Source: REEB95 sp963785735 (GTDB lineage Bacteria > Pseudomonadota > Alphaproteobacteria > ATCC43930 > CGMCC-115725). From it: 64,000 nucleotides of DNA. Numbering within the stretch: position 1 is the stretch's first letter; every line of letters starts with the position of its first letter. Positions 22,863-31,368 of the stretch are shown in pieces. The DNA is taken from the NCBI GenBank assembly GCA_963785735.1, contig CAWAWJ010000001.1:186001-250000 (forward strand), given 5' to 3'. The notes under the pieces were generated by a model. It was not told the DNA's origin. It saw only the letters and a program-made list of their open reading frames with translations, and did no database searches. The position numbers and the translations under genes are program-made.

Positions 22863-25769
22863 ATGGCGAAAGCGGGACCGGAAACGCGGCTCGAAACCAG
22901 GCTGAGGCGCGCGCTCAAGGGCGAGGTGCTGTTCGACGGCTTCTCGCGCGGTCGCTACAGCACGGACGCCTCGCTCTACCAGATCGAGCCGGTGGGCGTG
23001 GCGGTGCCGCGCGACCGCGAGGATGTGGCGGCGGCGCTCGAAATCGCGCGCGAGGAAGGGGTGGCGTTGCTGCCGCGCGGCGGCGGCACCTCGCAATGCG
23101 GCCAGGCGGTGGGCCGGGCCCTGGTGCTCGATTGCAGCAAATACATGAACCAGGTCGTGGCGATCGACGCTTCAACGCGCCGCGCGCGGGTCCAGCCCGG
23201 GCTGGTACTGGAGCAGCTCAATCGCCAGCTCAAGGCGAAGGGCCTGTTCTTCCCGGTCGATGTCTCGACCGCGGACCGCGCCACCATCGGCGGCATGACC
23301 GCCAATAATTCCTGCGGCGCGCGCTCGCTGCGCTACGGCAACATGGTGCACAATGTGCGCGGCATCGACGCGCTCCTGTCCGACGGCACGGCGGCGGTGT
23401 TCGGCGAGGTGCCGGGAAACTTCGGAGCCGATAGCGAGGGCCGCGCCATGCCCGAACGCTACCGCGATCTGGTGCGCCACATGCGCGACCTGCACCGTCG
23501 CGAAGCCGCCGAAATCGGCAAGCGTTTTCCGAAACTGCTGCGCAAGGTGGGCGGCTACAACATCGACATGATCGCGGATGAAGGCCACAACATGGCGCAT
23601 CTGCTGGTGGGATCGGAGGGCACGCTCGCCTTCTTCAACGAGATCGAACTCGACCTCCAGCCGATCCCGCCGCACCGCGTGCTCGGCATCTGCCATTTCC
23701 CGAGCTTCCACCAGGCGATGCAAGCCACCAAGGCGATCGTGGAATTGAAACCGACCGCGGTCGAGCTGGTCGACCGCACCATGATCGAGCTGTCGCGCGC
23801 GATCCCTATGTTCCGCGCCACGGTCGAGAAATTTGTGCAAGGCCTACCCGACGCGCTGTTACTGGTCGAATTCGCCGGCGAGGACAAGGCGGAGAACGAG
23901 CGGCGCCTGAAACAACTGGTCGAGCTGATGGGCGAGCTGGGACTGCCGGGTGCCGTGGTCGAGGCGACCGACAACGCCTTCCAGAGCGCGGTGTGGGACG
24001 TGCGCAAGGAAGGCCTCAACATCATGATGTCGATGAAGGGCGACGGCAAACCGATCTCCTTCATCGAGGATTGCGCCGTGCCGCTGGAGGACCTGGCGGA
24101 ATACACCGCGCGCCTCACCGAGGTGTTCGCGAAACACGGCACCACCGGCACCTGGTATGCCCACGCCTCGGTCGGCTGTTTGCATGTGCGCCCGATCCTC
24201 AACCTGAAACAGGAGATCGAGGTCAAGAAGATGCGCGCCATCGCCGAAGAGGCCTTCGCCATGGTGCGCGAATACAAGGGCTCGCATTCGGGCGAGCATG
24301 GCGACGGGCTGGTGCGCTCGGAATTCCACGAGCCCATGTACGGGAAGGAAATCATCCGCGCCTTCGAGGAGGTGAAGGACGATTTCGACCCGTTGGGGAT
24401 GATGAACCCCGGCAAGATCGTGCGCCCCTCCAAGATGGACGACCGCTCCTTGTTCCGCTTCAAGCCGGGCTACCGGACGGAAAAACTCGACACCGCGCTC
24501 GACTGGTCGGAATGGGGCGGCTTCGGCGGCGCGGTCGAGATGTGCAACAACAACGGCGCCTGCCGCAAATGGGACGTGGGCGTGATGTGCCCTTCCTACC
24601 GGGCGACGGGGGACGAACAGCATCTGACGCGCGGCCGCGCCAACAGCCTGCGCCTGGCGATCTCGGGGCAATTGGGGCCGGATGCGCTTGCCTCCGAGGC
24701 GATGCGCGAGACCATGGAGCTGTGCATCTCTTGCAAGGGCTGCAAGCGCGAATGCCCGACCGGCGTCGACATGGCGCGGATGAAGATCGAGTTCCTGCAT
24801 CAATGGCGCAAGCGCCACGTTCCGAGCCTGCGCGAGGAAATGATCGCCTATCTGCCGCGCTACGCGCCCCTGGCGTCGCGGCTGCGGGGATTGCTCAATC
24901 TGCGCGACCGCGTGCCGGGCCTGGCGAGCTTGAGCGAAAAACTCACGGGCTTCTCGGCCCGGCGCAAGCTGCCGCGCTGGCACAAGCAGCCCTATCAAGA
25001 CGCGGCGGGCGCAGGCGCGGGGCGCGAGGTGGTGCTGTTCGCCGACACCTTCAACCGCTGGTTCGAGCCCGAGAATGCGCGCGCCGCCTGGCGCGTGCTG
25101 GACCGCGCGGGCTACCGGGTGGTGAACCTGCTGCCGCCGGGCATTCCGGCTTCGGCCATGCGGCCTTTATGCTGCGGCCGCACCTTCCTGTCGGTGGGAT
25201 TGATCGAGCAGGCGAAGGAAGAGGCGTTGCGCACCATCGCGGTGTTGAAACCCTTCGTCGATCGCGGCGTGCCGGTCATCGGGCTGGAGCCCTCCTGTCT
25301 TTTGACCTTGCGCGACGAATTCCCCGGACTGATCCCGGGCGAGGATGCGAAGGCGCTCGCCAAGCAGGCCGTGCTGTTCGAGGAATTCATCGCGGCGGAG
25401 AAAGCAGCCGGGCGGTTCAATCTCGCTTTCAAGCTGCTCAAGGCCAAGGCGGTGTTGCACACCCATTGCCACCAGAAAGCGTTTGGGATCGCGGGCGCGA
25501 GCGCGGCGGCGCTGAGACTAATCCCCGGCCTCGAGGTCGAGACTTTCGATTCGACCTGTTGCGGCATGGCCGGAGCTTTCGGCTACGAAGCCGAGCATTA
25601 CGACATGTCGGTGAAGATCGGCGAGATCGGCGTGCTGCCCAAGATGCGCGCGGCGGCCCCGGACACGATCCTGGCCGCGCCGGGCACGAGCTGCCGCTGC
25701 CAGATCGAAGACGGCACGGCGCGCACGGCGTTGCACCCGGCGGTGATATTGGACAATGCCAGTTCCTAG
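22863..25769 (+). CDS. FAD-linked oxidase / Fe-S dehydrogenase fusion (D-2-hydroxyacid dehydrogenase, YdiJ-like)
   Basis: A 968-aa respiratory-type flavoenzyme fused to an iron-sulfur protein. Residues from about 30 to 280 form the PCMH-type FAD domain (LLPRGGGTSQCGQAVGRALV, IGGMTANNSCGARSLRYGN, GSEGTLAFFNE). The FAD-oxidase C-terminal domain includes HGDGLVRSEF. From about 560 come cysteine motifs for [4Fe-4S] clusters (MCNNNGACRK...MCPSYRAT and CISCKGCKRECP from about residue 621). The final CCG-type domains contain LCCGRTF and STCCGMAGAFGYE. It would oxidise D-lactate, D-2-hydroxyglutarate or glycolate and pass electrons to the quinone pool. Its 3' end overlaps ftsY by 4 nt. Confidence 0.85.
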   Translation: MAKAGPETRLETRLRRALKGEVLFDGFSRGRYSTDASLYQIEPVGVAVPRDREDVAAALEIAREEGVALLPRGGGTSQCGQAVGRALVLDCSKYMNQVVAIDASTRRARVQPGLVLEQLNRQLKAKGLFFPVDVSTADRATIGGMTANNSCGARSLRYGNMVHNVRGIDALLSDGTAAVFGEVPGNFGADSEGRAMPERYRDLVRHMRDLHRREAAEIGKRFPKLLRKVGGYNIDMIADEGHNMAHLLVGSEGTLAFFNEIELDLQPIPPHRVLGICHFPSFHQAMQATKAIVELKPTAVELVDRTMIELSRAIPMFRATVEKFVQGLPDALLLVEFAGEDKAENERRLKQLVELMGELGLPGAVVEATDNAFQSAVWDVRKEGLNIMMSMKGDGKPISFIEDCAVPLEDLAEYTARLTEVFAKHGTTGTWYAHASVGCLHVRPILNLKQEIEVKKMRAIAEEAFAMVREYKGSHSGEHGDGLVRSEFHEPMYGKEIIRAFEEVKDDFDPLGMMNPGKIVRPSKMDDRSLFRFKPGYRTEKLDTALDWSEWGGFGGAVEMCNNNGACRKWDVGVMCPSYRATGDEQHLTRGRANSLRLAISGQLGPDALASEAMRETMELCISCKGCKRECPTGVDMARMKIEFLHQWRKRHVPSLREEMIAYLPRYAPLASRLRGLLNLRDRVPGLASLSEKLTGFSARRKLPRWHKQPYQDAAGAGAGREVVLFADTFNRWFEPENARAAWRVLDRAGYRVVNLLPPGIPASAMRPLCCGRTFLSVGLIEQAKEEALRTIAVLKPFVDRGVPVIGLEPSCLLTLRDEFPGLIPGEDAKALAKQAVLFEEFIAAEKAAGRFNLAFKLLKAKAVLHTHCHQKAFGIAGASAAALRLIPGLEVETFDSTCCGMAGAFGYEAEHYDMSVKIGEIGVLPKMRAAAPDTILAAPGTSCRCQIEDGTARTALHPAVILDNASS

Positions 25770-26683
25770 TCGAGCCCGGCCAGGCTCCGCGCGAAATCCT
25801 TGGCGATGAAGGGCCGCAGATCGTCCTCTTTCTCGCCGACTCCGATGAAATAAACCGGCAGCTTGAATTTCTCGGCCAAGGGCACCAGCACGCCGCCCTT
25901 GGCCGTGCCGTCGAGCTTGGTCATGGCCAATCCTGTCACGCCGATCATGTCGCGGAAGGTTTCGGCTTGCGCCAGCGCGTTCTGGCCGACCGTGGCGTCC
26001 AGCACCAGCAGCACGGCGTGGGGCGCCTCCGCATCGGCCTTTTTCATCACGCGGAGAATCTTCTGCAACTCCTCCATCAATGTCGCCTTGTTGTGGAGCC
26101 GCCCGGCGGTGTCGATCAGCAGCACATCGGCGTTCTGTTTCTTCGCCAAGGCCAGCGCGTCGAAGGCCAACCCCGCCGGGTCCGATCCGGCGTCGCGCGC
26201 CACGACATTCGCGCCCGCGCGCTCGCCCCAGATTTTGAGCTGTTCCACCGCCGCGGCCCTGAAGGTGTCACAGGCGGCGAGCACGACCGATTTGCCCTCG
26301 CCAGTAAAGCGCTTGGCGAGCTTGCCGATAGTGGTGGTCTTGCCGCCGCCATTGACGCCGACCACCAGCACGACGAAGGGCCGGGCGGTCCCGAGGAGGA
26401 AATGTCCCTCCACCGGCGCCAGCGAACGGGCGATTTCCTCGGCCAGCACCGCGCGCACGTCCTCGCCGGTCGCTTCTTTGTCGAGCCGGGTCTGGCGCAA
26501 ACGTTCGGTCACTTGCGACGCAAGGCCGGTGCCAAGATCGGCAGCGATCAACAGCTCTTCAAGCCCGTCGAGGGTATCCCGGTCGAGCTTGCGCTTGGTC
26601 AAAACGCCGGAGATGCCGTCGGTCAAGTTGCGCGAGGAACGCGCGAGGCCGGATTTGAGCCGGGCGAAGAGTCTGCCGTTCAT
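25766..26683 (-). CDS. ftsY: Signal recognition particle receptor FtsY
   Basis: This 305-aa SRP GTPase docks Ffh-bound ribosomes at the membrane. It has N and G domains only; the long acidic A domain of E. coli FtsY is absent, as in many alphaproteobacteria. GTPase motifs: G1 VVGVNGGGKTTTIGKLA, G2-type DTFRAAAVEQLKIW, G3 DTAGRLHNKATLMEEL, G4 TKLDGTAKGG, and a closing GVGEKEDDLRPF. The Gly in GGGKT where many orthologues have Val is a small deviation. The start overlaps the mtaB stop by 4 nt (ATGA), so the two are coupled. Confidence 0.95.
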   Translation of the reverse strand: MNGRLFARLKSGLARSSRNLTDGISGVLTKRKLDRDTLDGLEELLIAADLGTGLASQVTERLRQTRLDKEATGEDVRAVLAEEIARSLAPVEGHFLLGTARPFVVLVVGVNGGGKTTTIGKLAKRFTGEGKSVVLAACDTFRAAAVEQLKIWGERAGANVVARDAGSDPAGLAFDALALAKKQNADVLLIDTAGRLHNKATLMEELQKILRVMKKADAEAPHAVLLVLDATVGQNALAQAETFRDMIGVTGLAMTKLDGTAKGGVLVPLAEKFKLPVYFIGVGEKEDDLRPFIAKDFARSLAGLD

Positions 26684-27921
26684 GCCGCGTGGCCGAAAAG
26701 CCGGTTATGCGCCGAGCCGGTGAGCCGGACGCGCAGGATCTCGCCGCGCGATCCGTTGCCCGCAAAGGCCACCGGCGCGAAATGCTCGCTGTGCCCGAAG
26801 CCCGGCTGCTCCACCAGCACCGAGGCCGGCGACCCCACGCGCGAGGCGAGCGAGTGCGCGAGCGCGCGCGATCCGGCCGCGCGCAACAACGCCGCCCGTT
26901 CCTTCACCAGCCCGGGCGGCAAGGACGGCATGCGCGATGCCGGGGTCCGCGCCCGCGCGCTGAAGGGGAAGACGTGGAGATAATCGAGGCCCGCCTCGCC
27001 GATGAATTCGAGCGTGTTGCGGAACATGGCATCGCTCTCGGTCGGGAAGCCTGCGATAAGATCGGCGCCCAGCGCCACGCCGGGGCGAAGCTCGCGGGCG
27101 CGCTTGCAGGCGGCGAGCGCCGTGCTTCGCGAATGGCGGCGCTTCATGCGCTTTAACACCAGATCGTCGCCGGCCTGGATCGAGAGATGGAGATGCGGCA
27201 TCAGCCGCGGCTCTTCGGCGATGAGCCGCCACAATTCCGCGTCGATGGCATCCGGGTCGAGCGAGGAAAGCCGCAGGCGTTCCAATTCCGGCACCAGAGT
27301 CAGAATCCGGCGAACGAGACTGCCGAGCGGCGGCTTGCCCGGCAGATCGGCGCCATAAGAGGTCAGATCGACGCCGGTGAGCACCAATTCACGGTAGCCC
27401 TTCTCCACCAAGGCGCGCGCGGATGAGACGGCATCGCCCGCCGGCACCGAGCGGCTGGGCCCCCGGCCGAAAGGAATGACGCAGAAGGTGCAGCGATGGT
27501 CGCAGCCTTGCTGTACTTCGAGAAATGCGCGGGCCTGGGTGCCGAACCCATCGACCAGATGCGCGGCGGTTTTCCTGAGCCGCATGATGTCGCCCACCTC
27601 GACGCGCGCGCGCGGGCCGATCCAGCTTTCGGCTTTCATCTTCTCCGCATTGCCCAGCACCCGGTCGACTTCGTCCATCGCGGCGTAACGTTCGGGGTCG
27701 ATCTGCGCGGCGCAGCCGGTGACGATGATGCGCGCATGAGGGCGCTCGCGCCGGGCGCGGCGGATGGCCTGGCGCGCCTGGCTCTCGGCCTCGGCCGTGA
27801 CGGCGCAGGTGTTGACGATCACCGCGTCCTCGAGCCCGGATGCCGCCGCGTGGCCGCGCATCACCTCGGACTCGAAGGCGTTCAGACGGCAGCCGAAGGT
27901 GAGTATCTCGAGCCCGGCCAT
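26680..27921 (-). CDS. mtaB: tRNA threonylcarbamoyladenosine methylthiotransferase MtaB
   Basis: This 413-aa radical-SAM enzyme would convert t6A37 to ms2t6A37 in ANN-decoding tRNAs. The start at 27921 (MAGLEILTFGCRLNAFESE) is the conserved N-terminus; more upstream open frame is Arg-rich out-of-frame dapF sequence. UPF0004-domain cysteines lie in TFGCRLN, VNTCAVT and TGCAAQ; radical-SAM cysteines in QQGCDHRCTFCVIPFGRG. A C-terminal TRAM-like part ends the protein. It follows dapF by 5 nt and overlaps ftsY, forming the common dapF-mtaB-ftsY unit. Confidence 0.93.
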   Translation of the reverse strand: MAGLEILTFGCRLNAFESEVMRGHAAASGLEDAVIVNTCAVTAEAESQARQAIRRARRERPHARIIVTGCAAQIDPERYAAMDEVDRVLGNAEKMKAESWIGPRARVEVGDIMRLRKTAAHLVDGFGTQARAFLEVQQGCDHRCTFCVIPFGRGPSRSVPAGDAVSSARALVEKGYRELVLTGVDLTSYGADLPGKPPLGSLVRRILTLVPELERLRLSSLDPDAIDAELWRLIAEEPRLMPHLHLSIQAGDDLVLKRMKRRHSRSTALAACKRARELRPGVALGADLIAGFPTESDAMFRNTLEFIGEAGLDYLHVFPFSARARTPASRMPSLPPGLVKERAALLRAAGSRALAHSLASRVGSPASVLVEQPGFGHSEHFAPVAFAGNGSRGEILRVRLTGSAHNRLFGHAA

Positions 27922-27926
27922 GCGGC

Positions 27927-28763
27927 TTACCCCGGCAACAGCGAAGGGTCGATCGCGCCGGTGAAGCTCACCGCCACCGGGCCGGTCATCAGCACGTGAT
28001 CGTCGGCGCGCCATTCGATCGCAAGCGAACCGCCGTCGGCGACGATCTCGGCCCGGCGCGCGGCGAGGCCGCGGCGATGCGCCGCCACCAGCGCGGCGCA
28101 GGCGCCGGTGCCGCAGGCGGGGGTCAATCCGGCGCCGCGCTCCCACACCCTGAGCCGGATCCGCGTGGGCGCGATCACCTGCGCCACGCCGATATTGGCG
28201 CGCTTCGGGAAGAGCGGATCATGCTCCAAGGCCGGCCCGAGATCGGCGAGGTCGACCGCCATGACATCCTTCACGAAAAACGTCGCATGCGGATTGCCCA
28301 TGCTGGTGGCGGCGGCGTCGGATAAGGAGCCGAGCGACAGCGGCAGATGATCGGTGTCGCAGTCGCGCGAAAGTGGAATGTCGCGCCAGGACCAGCGCGG
28401 CTTGCCCATATCGACCGCGACCCGGTCCTTGCCCGCGTTGCGCGCTTCGATCAATCCGGCGGCGGTTTCGAGCGTCACCGTATCCCGGCCGCTTTCGCGC
28501 ATCAGCAGATATCCCAAGCAACGCGCGGCGTTGCCGCAGGCCTCGACCTCGCCGCCATCGGCGTTACGGATGCGCAGAAACGCCTCGGCGCTTTTATCGC
28601 GCGGTTTTTCGATGACGATGAGCTGGTCGCAGCCGATACCGGTGTGGCGCGCGGCTATCGCGGCGGCTTGCCGGTCGTCGAGCCGGATGTCGTGAAGGCG
28701 GGCGTCGAGCACGACGAAGTCGTTGCCGAGGCCGTGCATCTTGATGAAGGGCGTTGAGGGCAT
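27927..28763 (-). CDS. dapF: Diaminopimelate epimerase
   Basis: A 278-aa cofactor-independent epimerase converting LL- to meso-diaminopimelate for lysine and peptidoglycan. The start at 28763 (MPSTPFIKMHGLGNDFVVLD) fits the family; upstream in-frame starts exist at 28781 and 28802. The catalytic cysteine pair lies in EACGNAARCLGYL and TPACGTGACAALVAA; the first motif also contains the conserved Asn-Ala-Ala-Arg. First gene of the dapF-mtaB-ftsY run. Confidence 0.95.
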   Translation of the reverse strand: MPSTPFIKMHGLGNDFVVLDARLHDIRLDDRQAAAIAARHTGIGCDQLIVIEKPRDKSAEAFLRIRNADGGEVEACGNAARCLGYLLMRESGRDTVTLETAAGLIEARNAGKDRVAVDMGKPRWSWRDIPLSRDCDTDHLPLSLGSLSDAAATSMGNPHATFFVKDVMAVDLADLGPALEHDPLFPKRANIGVAQVIAPTRIRLRVWERGAGLTPACGTGACAALVAAHRRGLAARRAEIVADGGSLAIEWRADDHVLMTGPVAVSFTGAIDPSLLPG

Positions 28764-28807
28764 TGGCAGGGATATAGGCATCCCCCGCCATGCTGTAAAC
28801 AAAGCTA

Positions 28808-28837
28808 AGGGGCGGAGCCTTTCCGGGCCCCGCCCCT
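28808..28837 (-). terminator. GC-rich hairpin, likely terminator of the small secreted-protein gene
   Basis: Arms AGGGGCGG (28808-28815) and CCGCCCCT (28830-28837), extended by partial inner pairing. On the minus strand it is followed by TAGCTTTGTTT, a weak T-rich tail. It lies between the stop of the gene at 28907-29182 and dapF. Confidence 0.5.
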
Positions 28838-28873
28838 CGTTTCATTCATAATCTTTAGTCAGGCGACGAAATT

Positions 28874-28912
28874 CCGGCGATCAGTGCCGGCGATCGATGC
28901 CAGTGATCAATG
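28874..28912. repeat. Three tandem 13-bp repeats
   Basis: CCGGCGATCAGTG, CCGGCGATCGATG and CCAGTGATCAATG lie head to tail with no spacer and drift gradually from each other. The third copy runs into the stop codon of the small secreted-protein gene. Probably replication slippage at a gene end. Confidence 0.7.
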
Positions 28913-29182
28913 ATTGACGGTCGCGTTGCCGTTGACGCTAGCCGCCGTGGAGGAGCCGGAAGCCGCCGGCTGCTTGGCCTGCTGCTGCGCCGGGACCTTC
29001 TTCTGCGCGACCTTGTGGACCTTCTGGACCTTGGTCTTGGCCGCCGGGGTGGTGGCCGAGGCATGGATGCCCGAGGCCGGGGTGGGCGCGGCGGGAGTCA
29101 TGGAATCGGCCAGCGCCGGCAGAGCGGCGAAGGCGAGCACGAAAGCCGCCATGGCGGCCCGAGTGGTGAGAGAGTGACGCAT
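28907..29182 (-). CDS. Small secreted Ala/Lys/Gln-rich protein
   Basis: A 91-aa protein from the start at 29182. It has a clear signal peptide (MRHSLTTRAAMAAFVLAFAA, predicted cleavage near ALA-DS). The mature part is low-complexity: Ala/Pro/Thr-rich, then KVQKVHKVAQKKVPAQQQAK, ending Ser/Ala/Asn. The basic helix could bind nucleic acid or cell-surface polyanion. No family recognised. It is a single gene with a likely terminator downstream. The 268 nt between it and ffh hold no other gene that I can see. Confidence 0.65.
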   Translation of the reverse strand: MRHSLTTRAAMAAFVLAFAALPALADSMTPAAPTPASGIHASATTPAAKTKVQKVHKVAQKKVPAQQQAKQPAASGSSTAASVNGNATVNH

Positions 29183-29450
29183 GGGGTTGGAACATCCTCT
29201 AGGTTGGCGGGTCCGGGATCGGAACCCGCGCCAGAACAACGCCGCCCTCCCCCCTTGAGTTCCACGGCAAAGCGGTGATCTTGTGATGGCGGGATTAAGG
29301 CAAAGGTTGCGCGGTTGACAGGAACCGCCCCGGACCTTAACTTCCGCCCCGTTTCAAGGGATTAACGCCCTTCCGCCCCCAAGGGGGCAGGCCAGTCCGC
29401 GAGTGTCGCGCGCTGGCCCGTTCTGCTTTTGCGCTGCGACAGGAGTCCTT

Positions 29451-30824
29451 TTGTTCGAGAGTCTGAGTTTCCGCCTGGGCGACATCTTCGACCGCTTGAA
29501 GCGCAAGGGCGCGCTCGGCGAGGCCGATGTCGATGCCGCCTTGCGCGAGATTCGCGTGGCGCTCATTGAAGCTGATGTAGCCCTACCCGTCGTGAAGGAT
29601 TTCGTCGCCTCGGTGCGCGCCAAGGCGGTGGGCGAGAATGTCGTGCGCTCGGTGACGCCGGGGCAGATGGTGGTGAAGATCGTGCACGACCACCTGGTCG
29701 AAACCCTCAAAGGCGACGCCACGCTCAATTTCAACGCCGTGCCGCCGGTGGCGCTGATGATGGTGGGGCTGCAAGGCTCGGGCAAGACCACCAGCGCCGC
29801 CAAGCTCGCGCGGCTTTTGAAGGAACGCGAGAAGAAGAAGGTGATGCTGGCCTCGCTCGACGTGGCAAGGCCGGCGGCGCAGGAGCAGCTGGCGGTGCTG
29901 GCGAAGCAGATCGGCGTCGCCTGTCTTCCCGTGGTGGCGGGCGAGAAGCCGGTGGCGATCGCCAGGCGCGCCATGGAACAGGCCAGGCGCGAAGGCTATG
30001 ACGCGGTCATCCTCGACACCGCCGGGCGGCTCGCGCTCGACGAGCCGCTGATGCAGGAAGCGGCCGCGGTGCACCAGGCGGCCAACCCGGCCGAGACGAT
30101 CCTTGTCGTTGACGCCCTGACGGGCCAGGACGCGGTCAATACCGGCAAGGCCTTCGCCGCGCGGCTGCCCTTGACCGGCATCCTGCTGACCCGGATCGAC
30201 GGCGACGCGCGCGGCGGCGCAGCGCTTTCCATGCGCGCCGTCACCGGCAAGCCGATCAAGCTTCTGGGCACGGGCGAAAAGCTCGGCGATCTCGAACCCT
30301 TCCATGCCGAGCGCGTCGCCTCGCGTATCCTCGGCATGGGCGACGTGGTGGGCCTGGTCGAGAAGGCGGCGGAGACCGCCGATCTGGAAGAAAACGAGCG
30401 CATCGCGCGCAAGATGGAAAAAGGCAATTTCGATCTCGACGATCTGGCCGTGCAATTGAAGCAGATCAAGAAGATGGGCGGCATGGGCGGCATAATCGGC
30501 CATCTGCCGGGCGTGGCGAAGGTCAAGAAGCAGCTCGAGGCGGCCAATATCGACCAGGGCATGTTGAAGCGGCAGGAAGCGATCCTGTCCTCCATGACCA
30601 AGGCCGAGCGCAAGAACCCGAAGCTGTTGAACGCCTCGCGCCGCCAGCGCATCGCCGCCGGCTCGGGCACCTCGGTCGCCGAGATCAACCGGCTCATCAA
30701 GCAATACCAGGACATGGCGCAGATGATGAAACGGATGGGCAAGCTCGGCAAAGCCGGTCTCGCCATGCGCGGCATCGGCGCCTTGATGCCGGGGGGCGGT
30801 TTCCCCGGCGGCCTGAAACATTAG
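29451..30824 (+). CDS. ffh: Signal recognition particle protein Ffh
   Basis: This 457-aa SRP54 GTPase binds signal sequences and 4.5S RNA. The start is TTG at 29451 (reads MFESLSFRLGDIFDRLKRKG), 5 nt after AGGAG; earlier in-frame residues are Cys/Phe-rich and unconserved. GTPase motifs: VGLQGSGKTTSAAKLA, DVARPAAQEQL, DTAGRLALDEPLMQE, TRIDGDARGGAAL. The methionine-rich M domain (MGGMGGIIGHLPG, then RRQRIAAGSGTSVAEINRL with the RNA-binding motif) completes the protein. First gene of the ffh-rpsP-rimM-trmD-rplS block. Confidence 0.96.
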   Translation: MFESLSFRLGDIFDRLKRKGALGEADVDAALREIRVALIEADVALPVVKDFVASVRAKAVGENVVRSVTPGQMVVKIVHDHLVETLKGDATLNFNAVPPVALMMVGLQGSGKTTSAAKLARLLKEREKKKVMLASLDVARPAAQEQLAVLAKQIGVACLPVVAGEKPVAIARRAMEQARREGYDAVILDTAGRLALDEPLMQEAAAVHQAANPAETILVVDALTGQDAVNTGKAFAARLPLTGILLTRIDGDARGGAALSMRAVTGKPIKLLGTGEKLGDLEPFHAERVASRILGMGDVVGLVEKAAETADLEENERIARKMEKGNFDLDDLAVQLKQIKKMGGMGGIIGHLPGVAKVKKQLEAANIDQGMLKRQEAILSSMTKAERKNPKLLNASRRQRIAAGSGTSVAEINRLIKQYQDMAQMMKRMGKLGKAGLAMRGIGALMPGGGFPGGLKH

Positions 30825-30903
30825 CCCCTGCATCAGGACTCGTTCACCCGCGCATAGGATCCCCTTAACCCCGGCATCATCTCTCTTCAACCCCAGCATC
30901 AGG
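30825..30903. repeat. Degenerate CCCCNGCATCA repeats between ffh and rpsP
   Basis: Copies at 30825-30835, 30869-30879 and 30891-30901 read CCCC(T/G/A)GCATCA. They fill most of the 100-nt gap and stop just before the rpsP ribosome binding site. A related TGATGCCGGGG lies inside the 3' end of ffh on the other orientation. Function unknown; possibly slippage-derived. Confidence 0.55.
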
Positions 30904-30924
30904 TTTCATCAGGAAAGGCACCAC

Positions 30925-31356
30925 ATGGCTCTCAAGATTCGTCTCGCTCGCGGCGGCGCCAAGAAGCGCCCCTTCTATTCGATCGTGGTGGCGGAATCGC
31001 GCAGCCCGCGCGACGGCCGCTTCATCGAGAAGCTCGGCACCTACAACCCGATGCTGGAGAAAGGCCACAAGGAGCGCGTGACGCTCAAGACCGAACGCAT
31101 CCAGCATTGGATCAAGATGGGCGCGCTGCCCTCGGATCGCGTGACCTTGTTCCTGGCCGATGCCGGCATGATGAAGCGGCCCGAATACCGCGAATCGCCG
31201 ATGAAGTCGATGCCGCGCGCCGAGCGCCGCAAGCTCGCCGCGCCCAAGGCCGATGAAGCCGCCGCCGGGGGTGCTGCGCCGCCCGCCGCTCCTGCCGCGG
31301 CTCCCGCCGCTGAAAAACCCCCCGCCGAAAAGCCAGCCGAGAAACCGGCGGCCTAA
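30925..31356 (+). CDS. rpsP: 30S ribosomal protein S16 with extended C-terminal tail
   Basis: The core (about residues 1-85: MALKIRLARGGAKKRPFYSI, DGRFIEKLGTYNPM, SDRVTLFLADAGMM) is standard S16. It is followed by a ~50-residue Ala/Pro/Lys/Glu tail (APAAEKPPAEKPAEKPAA), making 143 aa against the usual 80-90. Tails of this kind occur in some alphaproteobacterial S16 proteins. Start preceded by AGGAAAGG; 12 nt before the rimM start. Confidence 0.96.
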   Translation: MALKIRLARGGAKKRPFYSIVVAESRSPRDGRFIEKLGTYNPMLEKGHKERVTLKTERIQHWIKMGALPSDRVTLFLADAGMMKRPEYRESPMKSMPRAERRKLAAPKADEAAAGGAAPPAAPAAAPAAEKPPAEKPAEKPAA

Positions 31357-31368
31357 CGGAGACGAGTC

